Positions 1-8,734 of a stretch of DNA of 64,000 bases are shown here, in pieces. The number at the start of each line of letters is the position of its first letter. Position 1 is the stretch's first letter. This stretch comes from CAVYWD01 sp963772225 (GTDB lineage Bacteria > Myxococcota > Myxococcia > Myxococcales > UBA5297): contig CAVYWD010000011.1 in assembly GCA_963772225.1 (NCBI GenBank), forward strand, positions 1,240,001-1,304,000, written 5' to 3'. The notes beneath the pieces were generated by a model that had not been told where the DNA came from, did no database searches, and saw only the letters and a program-made list of their open reading frames with translations. The position numbers and the translations under genes are program-made.

Positions 1-242
1 CCGCGGATGAGGTAGCTTCCCTTGACGACAATGACGGCGTTCGCGCCACAGGCAAAGGTGATGCGCCCACCCTTCTCCTGGGAGACGTTCAGGAGCGCGT
101 TATACAGATTGATTCCTTCCCCTTGCTGCGTGTCCTCCTGGCACAGGGTCACGACCATGTCACGCGCCGCGAGGGCCGGAAGCGGGGCGAAGCTTGCGCT
201 GGCGAGCAGCGCCGCCGCGGCGGCAATGGATCTGGCTTTCAT
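1..242 (-). CDS. Secreted beta-helix-like protein, N-terminal part (cut by window edge)
   Basis: The first 81 residues are visible; the gene runs off the left edge. The N-terminus is a clear signal peptide: MKAR, then an Ala/Leu-rich core ending near PALAA at residue 29. The mature part reads TLCQEDTQQGEGINLYNAL, then GGRITFACG, the pattern seen at the start of parallel-beta-helix and polymorphic outer-membrane proteins (DT..LR.AL...GG.I.F.C). ATG 242 is chosen because it follows the stop of the upstream gene remnant with one base between them (TGACATG), suggesting translational coupling. The exact family cannot be named from this fragment. Confidence 0.6.
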   Translation of the reverse strand, partial: MKARSIAAAAALLASASFAPLPALAARDMVVTLCQEDTQQGEGINLYNALLNVSQEKGGRITFACGANAVIVVKGSYLIR

Positions 243-243
243 G

Positions 244-387
244 TCACTTCACCTCGCGCTTGGGGTTCGCAGTATCCGTCAGGTCGAGGACGAGCTGGTC
301 GTTCCCGACGGTGACTCTGCCCGAGTGGTCACCATGGATGAAATCGCCCGACGCAAAAGGCCAGCTCTCCGGCTCGGCTTGAGGCTG
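244..387 (-). pseudogene. C-terminal remnant of a paralogue of the 930-residue exported protein
   Basis: After a TGA at 388-390, the frame encodes 47 residues including EPESWPFASGDFIHGDHSG and LVLDLTDTANPKREVK. This aligns with the C-terminus of the protein at 820-3612 (QKPQDWRFADGDVISGDGSG ... LHLDLSDVNNPSRVEH). The rest of the gene is missing or unreadable, except for a second scrap at 662-742. I infer a decayed tandem duplicate of that gene; its stop still couples to ATG 242. Confidence 0.7.
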
Positions 388-462
388 TCAGCATCCTCTG
401 TGCCAGCGCCCGGTAGACACTCCACCCTCTCAGCGGCCGGGCCTTTTTGAGCGGGAGAGGTT

Positions 463-487
463 GGGCGCCCGGTGGGCGCCCGCCCGG
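463..487. repeat. GGGCGCCC palindrome pair, copy A
   Basis: Two perfect GGGCGCCC palindromes start at 463 and 474, 11 bp apart. Similar clusters occur at 3778/3789 and 8912/8922/8933. Copy A is about 220 bp upstream of the start at 242. Confidence 0.6.
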
Positions 488-661
488 CTCGGACCGGGGC
501 CTCATCGTAAGGCGGAGGAGCCTTCGCCGATGTTGGCTTCCGCAGTGGTCGGCGCGCCATCGACGAAGCGCCGCCAGCGACGGCGAGCGCGCCCATGCTC
601 GCCTGAAGGCGTCAGGGATCGCGACCCGAGCAAGGCGATGCGCCTCCGACGTGCGGCTTCA

Positions 662-742
662 TCAGCCGCCGCTGTAGCGCTGATAGAGCCGCGCGTTGAA
701 TTCGTCGAAGTCGCCGCGGAGGCTCTTCTGGAAGCTGGTTGA
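662..742 (-). pseudogene. Second scrap of the decayed exported-protein paralogue
   Basis: The minus strand reads SFQKSLRGDFDEFNARLYQR and then stops (TGA at 662-664). This matches RFKRVLSSDFDEYNARPYQR in the middle of the intact protein at 820-3612. Together with the piece at 244-387 it shows that a second copy stood here and has been largely deleted. The 388-661 interval between the scraps has no frame I can assign. Confidence 0.7.
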
Positions 743-791
743 TCTCCGGACCCCCTCATTCTGTGATGCGGCACGTCGCGCGCCGCTTCAG

Positions 792-816
792 CTCATCCGC
801 GCAAGCAGCGGATGAG
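792..816 (-). terminator. Hairpin just downstream of the exported-protein stop
   Basis: A perfect 9-bp stem, CTCATCCGC / GCGGATGAG, with a 7-nt loop lies 4 bp past the stop codon at 820. No T-run follows on the minus strand, so it may protect the mRNA 3' end or act with Rho rather than be an intrinsic terminator. Confidence 0.4.
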
Positions 817-819
817 GTC

Positions 820-3612
820 TCAATGTTCCACCCGACTCGGGTTATTGACGTCCGAGAGGTCGAGATGGAGGGAGTGACTGTGGTCCGGGCTCTGAATGTC
901 GACTATCCCGGAGCCGTCCCCGCTGATGACATCGCCGTCGGCAAAGCGCCAGTCCTGCGGCTTCTGCTGCGCCACCCCGTCCACCTCGACTACCCGAGCG
1001 GCGTCGTTGGGATCCAGCCGAGAGTCCGACTGGTGGACTTGCCAGCTAAGGTCGTGCCCGGTCGAAGTGTGATAGACGCCGAGGATGTCCATCGAGGCAT
1101 TCTTGTTCATGACGTCCTTCTGGAAGCTGTCGAAGTCGCTCTTATCAGTCGCGGGCACCACCTCGAGCATGCCGGGGTTTCCTGGCGCCGCCGAGTTGTT
1201 GAAGATCGCGACGAAGACGCGCGGCGGGTTATTGACACTGCCGGGGTCGTTGGATGTCCCAGGTGCCGGCGGTGGCACGTAGTAGCCCACGCCGCAGTTC
1301 TTGGTGTCGATGAAAGTCCAGACCGCACCGCGAGCCGTACCGCTCTTGACCGCACAGCCGTCAAGCTCGGGAGGTATCACCAGGTTGTAGCCGCACGCAA
1401 ACCCGTTCCACACGCAGAGGTTGGAGTCGAAGGTGAGGGACTTGGTACCCGAGTCAAAGGGGTTCGGGCCTTCGACACGGCTGGGGCCTTCGAAACGGAT
1501 GTACTTCGCGAGCGATTCCGGGGGCACGCCTTGCGTGAGATCCGGCGGCCCGGAAGCGCCCAGCATCAGCATGGTGGGGAGGCCGCCCCCGCGGTCGGTG
1601 TTCCGGAATGTCGGTATCACCTGCATGGCCAGCAAGGTCTCTGGGTGCAAGATTCCCGTGCCGGTCGGAAGCTCCAGTCGAGTCGCCGGCTCGGTCTCGA
1701 TGCCGCCGGCGGTCAGGAGGAACCCGGGTCCCGCAGAATAGATCTCGAAGCCTCCGTGATGGATGCGCTGCAGGTACGGCGTGGTCTTGTTGAGGGCGAG
1801 ATCGATAACGAACTGCGGCGGTCTGTACGAGGAACTGGCCACGTGGACCAACTCGGCGGTACCGGAGTCGCCCACGCGGTGACCGTAGAACAACGTGACG
1901 TCGCCGGTGTATAACAACATCGTGAGCAGCCCACTGTCGCCGGCTACGCCGAAGTCGAAGACTCTCCTGAAGCCCGGGTACTTCGCCGGGTCAGTGTACT
2001 TCTGGGCATCGTCCCGCCCGTCGATCCAAGCCAGATGCTCCATGAGGCGCCGAAAGGGCACCAGCCGGCGGCCTTGATAGGTCCCGACGGCGACTTTCGC
2101 CATGTCGTAGTCGAGCGCCATCTGGGCGCCTATCTTCACCTGTTGGTCGTCAGCGAAATCCACCAGATTCAGCAAGGACCGGATCGTGTACCGCTGATAG
2201 GGTCGCGCGTTGTATTCGTCGAAGTCGCTCGACAGGACCCTCTTGAAGCGACTTATGAGGAACTCCTTGACCTCACTTTGCTTCTGCGCGAAGTCGGCGT
2301 CGTAACTCTCCTTGAGGATCTCCTGGTTCTTGAGGTATCTCGAGCTTTCGATCATGAACCGGTGATTTTCCGTCTCGGGGATGCTCCCGTACATGAGCAG
2401 TTCAATCAACGCTATTGCGCCTACGGCGCCCGCCCCCGCGACTATCGCTCCGATCACTCCTCCCACCCCCGTTCCCACTGCGGCGACCACAGACAGTGCC
2501 ACCACCAGAATGATCAGCAGAAAGGCAAGCCACCCGAGTGCGTCCCCCACCGAGGAGAAGAAGTCGCCGGCGCTGGGGGACTGCTGGTCTATGCGGTCCT
2601 GCGCGCTGCCCGTCTCCTTCTCCTGGTTTCCGCACGCCGTGAGCTCGTAGGACGCCGGGCCGAGCGCTCCACTGACGCTGATGAGGTCGTCGGAGACGCG
2701 CTTGCGCGTCGCATCGTCGAGCAGATTGAGATTCGGGTTCTTCTTGTCGAGGAACATGATTCGGACGAAATCTCGAACCTTGACGTCCCATTCGCCCTGC
2801 GTCAACCCGAAGAGGTGGCAAGGCACTGCGGACGACCCGAGCTGTTCAAAATCGAAGTTCCACATGTCGGAAAGGGCTCGGTTGACCTGGGCCCGCATGC
2901 AATCGGTCGTGACCGAATAGGTCATCGAGTAAATCGGATCCTTCGCAACTCCCGGATTGCCCGGGTTCCAGCACAAAGGCTCTGGACAGGCGGCGTCGCC
3001 GGCTGGCTTGATTGTCTGAATGACGTTGCTGCATGCGTCCCCGTAGAGTGCCTTCATGCGACCATTGAGGGCAGAAACATTTGTCGCCTTCAGCGGATTA
3101 GTCTCCTCGAACTTCCAGCTGTTCATGTCGTGGGTTGCGAAGAACCAGGGGCTTCTTTCTGATATCTTGTCCTTGTTCTCTTCCCTGGCTTTCGGGTCGT
3201 CTGGCAGCGCAAGGTTGAACATGTTGAAGACGGTGCTTGTAGTCACCCGGCTCGTGCCTTGGCAGGCAGGTTTGCTCGTATTTGGGTAGGAATTGAGAGC
3301 CCATATGAGATACCCGAGCTTGGCGATGACCTCCGCGATTTGGTTCTCATCGGTCCAACTGGTCTCCGCATTCAGAAAGAAGAAATACTCGTCGTCGCAG
3401 GCCCCCGACCTCAGGACTTCGTTCGCTCGAGCGTTGATCGCCGTGTCCGAGGAGTCGGCCACCTTTTCGAAACCGGCGTCCGCGCGGGCGCTCGAGGTCG
3501 AGACGAGCGCGCCGAACGCGAGGAGGCAGACCAGCGCCCTTCGGCCCCACGATGAATTTGGTCGCGGAACCGCGCCGTACTTCTCGGTCGTCTTTGCCCA
3601 CGAAAGCAGCAT
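820..3612 (-). CDS. Large exported or membrane protein of unknown function (930 aa)
   Basis: I do not recognise the family. The open frame extends to 4113, but ATG 3612 is preferred because GAGGAGTGAGGGAC precedes it and a signal peptide follows (basic WGRRALVCLL core, cleavage near SSARA-DAGF). The mature protein has Cys-containing N-terminal segments. A long hydrophobic stretch lies mid-protein (WLAFLLIILVVALSVVAAVG followed by Gly/Ala-rich helix), giving one or two membrane passes. A helical segment follows (SSDFDEYNARPYQRYTIRS), then a C-terminal half rich in beta-type sequence. A paralogue remnant lies just downstream. Upstream is the DUF1565 lipoprotein pair. I infer a cell-envelope role; substrate and partner are unknown. 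Confidence 0.75.
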   Translation of the reverse strand: MLLSWAKTTEKYGAVPRPNSSWGRRALVCLLAFGALVSTSSARADAGFEKVADSSDTAINARANEVLRSGACDDEYFFFLNAETSWTDENQIAEVIAKLGYLIWALNSYPNTSKPACQGTSRVTTSTVFNMFNLALPDDPKAREENKDKISERSPWFFATHDMNSWKFEETNPLKATNVSALNGRMKALYGDACSNVIQTIKPAGDAACPEPLCWNPGNPGVAKDPIYSMTYSVTTDCMRAQVNRALSDMWNFDFEQLGSSAVPCHLFGLTQGEWDVKVRDFVRIMFLDKKNPNLNLLDDATRKRVSDDLISVSGALGPASYELTACGNQEKETGSAQDRIDQQSPSAGDFFSSVGDALGWLAFLLIILVVALSVVAAVGTGVGGVIGAIVAGAGAVGAIALIELLMYGSIPETENHRFMIESSRYLKNQEILKESYDADFAQKQSEVKEFLISRFKRVLSSDFDEYNARPYQRYTIRSLLNLVDFADDQQVKIGAQMALDYDMAKVAVGTYQGRRLVPFRRLMEHLAWIDGRDDAQKYTDPAKYPGFRRVFDFGVAGDSGLLTMLLYTGDVTLFYGHRVGDSGTAELVHVASSSYRPPQFVIDLALNKTTPYLQRIHHGGFEIYSAGPGFLLTAGGIETEPATRLELPTGTGILHPETLLAMQVIPTFRNTDRGGGLPTMLMLGASGPPDLTQGVPPESLAKYIRFEGPSRVEGPNPFDSGTKSLTFDSNLCVWNGFACGYNLVIPPELDGCAVKSGTARGAVWTFIDTKNCGVGYYVPPPAPGTSNDPGSVNNPPRVFVAIFNNSAAPGNPGMLEVVPATDKSDFDSFQKDVMNKNASMDILGVYHTSTGHDLSWQVHQSDSRLDPNDAARVVEVDGVAQQKPQDWRFADGDVISGDGSGIVDIQSPDHSHSLHLDLSDVNNPSRVEH

Positions 3613-3994
3613 GTCCCTCACTCCTCTTCGAATGGCCACAGTGGACGTCGTCCTGGCCGCGGCGTCGGATTGCTTGCGCAGACAGCAGTTGAGAGCAGCC
3701 TCCGTGCCGTCCAAACCTCTCGCGAACTTCCCTATGAGCGGCGGGCTCCCTTCAAGCTCACGGGGCGGGCGGAGAGCGGGCGCCCGCTGGGCGCCCACCG
3801 GACGTTCGCAAGCCTCTCGCGGTGACATGGCGAGCAGTTCATCATCAGGCTCGGCGTTGCTTCCCCGCGCGTGGCTTTGCCCAGTGCCGCCGCGACCGGG
3901 CGTCGAGCTCGGGTCCAGCGCGCCCGCTCGGCGGGCTCTTCTCGACCGACCGGCCCACCCCCATGGCGCGGAAGCCGCTCGCTGGCGGAGCAGG
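3613..3994. other. Intergenic region between exported protein and DUF1565 gene
   Basis: This 382-bp stretch has no convincing gene. It holds the ribosome binding site of the 930-aa protein and palindrome cluster B. The rest is GC-rich and shows only shadow frames. Confidence 0.6.
3776..3800. repeat. GGGCGCCC palindrome pair, copy B
   Basis: Two GGGCGCCC palindromes start at 3778 and 3789, 11 bp apart, about 165 bp upstream of ATG 3612. The spacing matches copy A and the flanking Gs and Cs are similar. Confidence 0.6.
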
Positions 3995-4525
3995 TCACAG
4001 CTGGACCGAGGTCCCCTTGGCGAGCTGGTAATTCCGGCCGGAAATGTCGCCCGTCGAGGCTCCGACAAGCGCATTGGCATACTGTCCTTGGCCGTTAGCA
4101 CCCTGGTCGGCATCCCAAGTGTTGCCTGCGGCCTGCACCGTGGCAGGCGAACCTTCGACCTTGAGGTTGCAAGGGGAATTGCCCTTCAACGTGTTGCCAC
4201 CCGGATCATTGGGCGTGCCGAGGTCGATACCCCCTGTGGCGTCCCGGACATAGAGTCCCGCCTGGTTGCCGGTGACCGCGGTGTCGCGCATCATGAAGGC
4301 GGTGCTCGCCATGAGGTCGACCGGAGCGCCGGTACAATTCGTGATGCTGCTGTTCCTGAGGGTGAGGAAGCCGCCTGCAGTAATCGCGCTGAGAGCGTTG
4401 TCGAATGTTGCGCGGTCGATGGTCGCTGTGCCGAGCGTCACAATGACCGAGTTGCTCGGGCTGGTGTTGGAGAAGGTGCTGTCCATCACGACGAGCTGAG
4501 CAGCGGGGCCGGCGTAGATGGCAGA

Positions 4526-4538
4526 GGTCTTCATGGCC
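4526..4538. repeat. Target-site duplication, left copy
   Basis: GGTCTTCATGGCC, 13 bp, directly abuts the left end of the insertion sequence and is repeated exactly at 6065-6077. Duplications of 10-13 bp are usual for the IS4 group. Confidence 0.95.
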
Positions 4539-6064
4539 AGCCCTTTCAAGGTGCGTTCTTTCTCTTTGTTTTCCGCAGTGCTAGCAAGCGAGCAGTGGAA
4601 ACATGAGGGTGTCTTCGGTTGAAGGTTCTCGGTTGCCGCGGCTTCTTTGGACCACGTGGATGTCGACGGAACTTCAGCAAGTCAACTTCTCCAGCGAGGT
4701 CGACAAGCACCTTGGCGACCTCGCTGGTTGGGGCTGCCTGGAATACTCGCCACGCTTTGGGCGGGATCGCGATCTCCATGCCTCGCCGGGTGCCGGCGAT
4801 TTCGTCGGCCAGGTAATAGGCCGATACCTCTTCTTGGATCTTTTCGGCTCCGTGCTCGGCGCGCAAGGCGGCCTTGATGACCGAGAGAACGTTGTAGGCG
4901 ACCAAGGCCACACAGAACGCGAAGAGCGCTGCCTTCGGATAGCCCAACGTATTGAGCTCGCCTTCCAGGGTTGCCTCCAGCTCCTGAAATGCCAACTCGA
5001 TGCCCCACCGCTTTCGGTAGACAGCGCCGACGGTTGTGCCGAGAGTATCTGGTGGGAGATTCGTCAGGATGTGAAGTTCCCGGTCGCCATCACGCGTCGC
5101 CTTCTGAAGCTTCAGGGTAATACGGCGGGCGAGGAGCGAGTTCCCGGTGTCATCCCTCAGCTTCACCTCCTGTTCCCAAACCTCGGCGCCGTCGATGGTG
5201 CCGCAGCGACGAAGACGGCTGATCGGTTTCCACGGCACATTGATGCGGTGGTGCCTGACGATGAAGAGCCCCTCTCGACGGGCGATGCCGAAGAGCAGGG
5301 CGCAGGTGCAGAAGTTGCGGTCAGCGATCCACACGTCCCTCGGCGCGACCTTCGCCAACACCGCTTCAGTGAGCGAGCGCTCCTGGGCGTGGCCATCCTC
5401 GCAAGGGATCACATCGGTTACTTGCAGGAGGCGCGGATCCAGCACGACCAATGCAAACCCTGGCAGCGGGCCCGCTGCGGTCTTGCGCAGCTCGGAAATC
5501 CGATGCTCCGTGGCCGCCAGGTGATTCCCGTCGAGGATCCGAGCTCGATACCCTGGAAGGAGTTCCGGAAGCGATGCCTTCATGCTTTCGATCAACGGAA
5601 CAGTGCGACCGGCGACGTGCTTGACCAATGCCGCACCGACCCCCGGCTCGATTCCGTCGACCTTGTTGTACAGCGACTGTACCGAGACCTCAATTCGGCG
5701 CCGATTGGCTTGATAGGCGGCGTGAAGCGACGGCCGGATGCGGTGAACCACGAGGCTCATCAAGTCGACGACTGTGGAGAACAGCAGCGTCCGCGTGTAT
5801 TGCGTTTCAGCGCTCGCGCCAAACACGGCATCAACATCTTCGGAGCGCAGCGCATGCTCGAGTGTCCCACGCGCCATCACGCTAATCGGGCTCTGTTCAA
5901 TGAACGGAGCGAACACCTTGCCAAGAATCATGCGTTGGCCTTTCGACGGGCGCCCCGGTTTGGACGCGCCCAGGAGAGGCCAGATCCATGGCAGATTCTC
6001 AGGACCCGCACAATAGAGTCGAAATCCCGCAGCAACACCAACTACTTACGACCTTTAAAGGGCT
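4539..6064 (-). mobile_element. Complete IS4-family insertion sequence (1526 bp)
   Basis: The terminal inverted repeats are AGCCCTTTCAAGGT (4539-4552) and ACCTTTAAAGGGCT (6051-6064), 13 of 14 positions matching. They are flanked by identical 13-bp target copies. The single transposase gene fills most of the element, and its stop codon lies inside the left repeat. Transposase catalytic residues are intact, so the element may be active. It disrupts a DUF1565 lipoprotein gene in the same orientation. Confidence 0.95.
4546..5931 (-). CDS. IS4-family DDE transposase (461 aa)
   Basis: This is an RNase-H-fold DDE transposase of the Transposase_11 type, which cuts and pastes the surrounding element. 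The visible catalytic triad is Asp134 in ILDGNH, Asp204 in WIADRNF, and Glu312 in the Y-x2-R-x3-E motif YRKRWGIELAFQ. The C-terminus is basic (KTKRKNAP), and its TGA overlaps the left terminal repeat. ATG 5931 gives a usual family length; no frameshift is seen. Confidence 0.95.
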   Translation of the reverse strand: MILGKVFAPFIEQSPISVMARGTLEHALRSEDVDAVFGASAETQYTRTLLFSTVVDLMSLVVHRIRPSLHAAYQANRRRIEVSVQSLYNKVDGIEPGVGAALVKHVAGRTVPLIESMKASLPELLPGYRARILDGNHLAATEHRISELRKTAAGPLPGFALVVLDPRLLQVTDVIPCEDGHAQERSLTEAVLAKVAPRDVWIADRNFCTCALLFGIARREGLFIVRHHRINVPWKPISRLRRCGTIDGAEVWEQEVKLRDDTGNSLLARRITLKLQKATRDGDRELHILTNLPPDTLGTTVGAVYRKRWGIELAFQELEATLEGELNTLGYPKAALFAFCVALVAYNVLSVIKAALRAEHGAEKIQEEVSAYYLADEIAGTRRGMEIAIPPKAWRVFQAAPTSEVAKVLVDLAGEVDLLKFRRHPRGPKKPRQPRTFNRRHPHVSTARLLALRKTKRKNAP

Positions 6065-6077
6065 GGTCTTCATGGCC
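6065..6077. repeat. Target-site duplication, right copy
   Basis: GGTCTTCATGGCC, identical to 4526-4538. It directly abuts the right terminal repeat. Confidence 0.95.
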
Positions 6078-7159
6078 TGAGCTCTGACGTTGGTGAGATA
6101 GAGCGCGCTCGAGTCCTCCGCCATGAGCAGCCCGCCGCTGAGGTCGGCATTGGTCATGTGAACGGCGGAGGAGCCTTTGGCGTCTGCCAGGTGGTCGGCC
6201 TTGCCATAGGTGCCGCCTTGGACGTCCAGTCGACTGTCCTCTTCTGTCAGAAGGGATTGTTGTTGTGCTCCCTCCGAGCTGCAGTCTTGCAGCGTCGCTG
6301 AGGCCGAGGACACCAGGTGAAGGTCAACTTGGTTGCCGCTGAAGGCCACGCGAGTCAGGTTCTGCTTGCCCAGTCCGGCCTCCAATGCAATGGAGAAGCC
6401 CGTCATAGTGAGGTCGCTGACCAAGGTGTCCTCCGCCAGAGAGAGCCCCATCTTGTTGTTCATGGCTTTCAGGACCACCCCTGCCGCGTTCCCCTTGAGA
6501 GTGGCTCCAGTCGGGACGGTATACTCCCAGAGCTCACCGCTGCCCTCGTTGTAGGTGCCGGGCAAGAGGACCGTGGTCTTGGTCGGGCCGGCCATGCGAA
6601 AGAGTGCTTCGCGGACGGTCCGGAGCGGCTTGGCCTGAGTGCCAGGGTTGGTGTCGAGCCCCGCGGAAGGGTCTGCATAGAATTGCGACAAGGCATTCAG
6701 GGAGATCTTGACCGATTGGACCGCGTCCCCGACGGAGGCGGTGAGGACCACGGTCGTGGCCGCGCCCAGCTCGTCCGGTGGCGTGTACTGCACGGAGGAG
6801 CAGGAGCCGGTGCTGGCGGAGAGCCTTCCGGCGAGGGCGGGGCTCATTTTCCAGTCGACGGTCCCACTCAGGCCGTTCAGGGTTGCGGTGAAAGTCAGAG
6901 GGGCATCTCCCGGAGCGGCCGTCGCCGAGGACGGGGAAATGCTCAAAGGGGACTTGGCGGCTTCCCCTCCACCGCAACCTGCGAGCGCCAGGAACAGCAG
7001 CGGCGCGGCGGTCCAATGGGCTCGATGTCGTTGAGTCACGGTCCTCTCCTCGATGGAGCTGAAGCAAGTGAAGACGGGGATGCAATTGAGTCGTCGCAGG
7101 GCACCTCGTCGCCGGGGGGGGGGGCGCGGCGCGTGTCAGCGCGCGGACAGAGGTCTTTC

Positions 7160-8734
7160 CTAGAGATAGAGGGTGATTCCACTCGCGATATTGTAATTGC
7201 GTGTAGTTTTCGGGCCCGTGTCATAGGCGTAGGGGTTGTGGTAGTGTCCTTCGGGATCCGTATAGTGCGCATTGGGATCCGTACCCTGGTCGATGTCCCA
7301 CGTGTTGCCACTGGCATTCATCCAATAGGACTGGCCTTGGTGACCCGCGACGTAGAGGTTGACGCCGGTGTTGTTCTTCAGCGTGTTGCCGCCGGGGTCC
7401 ATGCTGGTGCCCAAGTCAATGCCGCCTGTGACATCGCCGATCCCAATTCCCATTGGCGAGTTGTTGGTAATCACTGTATTGCGCATCGTAAGTGTGGTCG
7501 GATTCATGACAAAGACGGCAAAAGCAGCGCACCCCGTGATGCTGCTGTTGCTCAAGCTAACTGTGCCATTGCCGGTCAGGATACCGGTGCGGTTCTTGTC
7601 GAATGTCGCACCGTCGATGGTGGTGGTGCCATTTGTCACAATGGCGGCGCACAAGAAGTCAGTGCAGGAGGCGTTGTAGAAGCGGCCGCCCGAGACGGAG
7701 AGATGGGAGGTCTCGCCGACGTTGATGGCGCTGACGGCGACATCGTGGAAGTTGACGTTCCGGAGGCTAAGGGTGCTCGAGTCCTGCGCCAAGAGTCCAC
7801 GCACGCTGAGGTCGGCGTTGGTGAGGGAGACGGCTGCGGAGCCATTCAGGGTCGCGATAGCGGCATTGATGTCGGTTCCCTGAGCCCCCTGATACGTGCC
7901 ACCCTGAATCTGTACTTCACTCTCTCCGTCCGCCACGATGGTCTTGCTTGCTCCCGCAGAGCTGCAGTCTTGCAGCGTCGCCGAGGCGGAGGAGGTGAGG
8001 TGAAGATCGATCTCGTTGTTATCGAAGGTGACGCGGGTCAAGGAGTGCTCGCCGGCGCTGGTCTCCATTGCGGTGGAGAAGCCGGTCAGTTTGAGGTCGC
8101 TGAGAGTCGCGTCCCCCGCGGAGTAGAGTCCGCGTGTTTTGTTCGTGCTCGTGCTCTGGAGAACCACCCCCTCGCTCCCCTTGAGAGTGATTCCGGTGGG
8201 GAGGGCATCGTTCCAGCTCTCCCCTGTGCTCTCGGCGTAGGTGCCGGGCAGAAGGATCGTTGTCTTGGTCACGCCGGCCATGCGCGAGAGTGCTTGGTGA
8301 ATGGTCTGAAGCGGCTTGCCCTGAGTGCCGGGGTTGGTGTCGTGCCCCGCGGACGGGTTCACGTAGAACTGGGGCAGAGGATTCAGGGAGACCTTGACGG
8401 ATTGAACGAGGTCCCCGGCAGAAGCGGTGACGGTCACGGTCGTCGCCGTGCCGAGCTCATTGGGCGGCGTGTAGTGCACGGTGGAGCCGGTGCTGGCGGA
8501 GAGAGCTCCGGCGTGGGGAGGGCTCATGCTCCAGCCCACGGTCCCGCTCTGGCCCGTGAGGGCCGCAGTGAACGTCAGGGGGTCGTCGCCCGGGGCGGCG
8601 GACGCCGAGGACGGGTATAGGCTCAAGGCGGGTGGGGTGCTCGCTCCCGCACCAACTCCACCGCCGCAACCCGCAAGGATCGCGATCAGCAGTGATGATG
8701 AGGCGGCCCAGCGAATCGGAAGAGATTGACGCAC
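7160..8734 (-). CDS. DUF1565 parallel-beta-helix lipoprotein (524 aa)
   Basis: The start is GTG 8734 behind GAGGGATCGCC. The signal peptide ends in a lipobox (LLIAILAGC, Cys near residue 22). An Ig-like segment follows (residues 35-130), then the DUF1565 signature HDTNPGTQGKPLQTI and repeated short beta-helix coils to the end (LSNSSITGCAAF, TMRNTVITNNS, GGIDLGTSMDPGGNTLK). It is an intact paralogue of the gene split by the IS element immediately downstream, with the same architecture throughout. It is probably anchored in the outer membrane. Its substrate or adhesion partner cannot be told from the sequence. Confidence 0.9.
   Translation of the reverse strand: MRQSLPIRWAASSSLLIAILAGCGGGVGAGASTPPALSLYPSSASAAPGDDPLTFTAALTGQSGTVGWSMSPPHAGALSASTGSTVHYTPPNELGTATTVTVTASAGDLVQSVKVSLNPLPQFYVNPSAGHDTNPGTQGKPLQTIHQALSRMAGVTKTTILLPGTYAESTGESWNDALPTGITLKGSEGVVLQSTSTNKTRGLYSAGDATLSDLKLTGFSTAMETSAGEHSLTRVTFDNNEIDLHLTSSASATLQDCSSAGASKTIVADGESEVQIQGGTYQGAQGTDINAAIATLNGSAAVSLTNADLSVRGLLAQDSSTLSLRNVNFHDVAVSAINVGETSHLSVSGGRFYNASCTDFLCAAIVTNGTTTIDGATFDKNRTGILTGNGTVSLSNSSITGCAAFAVFVMNPTTLTMRNTVITNNSPMGIGIGDVTGGIDLGTSMDPGGNTLKNNTGVNLYVAGHQGQSYWMNASGNTWDIDQGTDPNAHYTDPEGHYHNPYAYDTGPKTTRNYNIASGITLYL

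Larger units (their letters stand above)
3995..7039 (-). pseudogene. DUF1565 parallel-beta-helix lipoprotein gene split by an IS4 element
   Basis: The 5' part (7039 down to 6065) starts at GTG 7039 behind AGGAGAGGACC. It has a lipobox (LALAGC), an Ig-like stretch (SISPSSATAAPGDAPLTF) and the DUF1565 signature (GLDTNPGTQAKPLRTV). The 3' part (4538 down to 3995) carries the remaining beta-helix coils (TLRNSSITNCTG, ATGGIDLGTPNDPGGNTLKG). Removing 4539-6064 and one target-site copy rejoins the frame as RAQAMKT-SAIYAG, colinear with the intact paralogue at 7160-8734. No other lesion is visible, so the insertion looks recent. The product would be a surface lipoprotein of parallel beta-helix fold; its ligand is unknown. 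Confidence 0.9.

Noticed and set aside
739..1914. Long plus-strand open frame (391 codons) opposite the exported protein
   Set aside because: Antisense shadow of a GC-rich gene; no ribosome binding site and no family resemblance.
7114..7124. Run of 11 G between the two lipoprotein genes as a phase-variation tract
   Set aside because: It is outside both reading frames and not positioned between promoter elements I can identify; possibly a sequencing weak spot.
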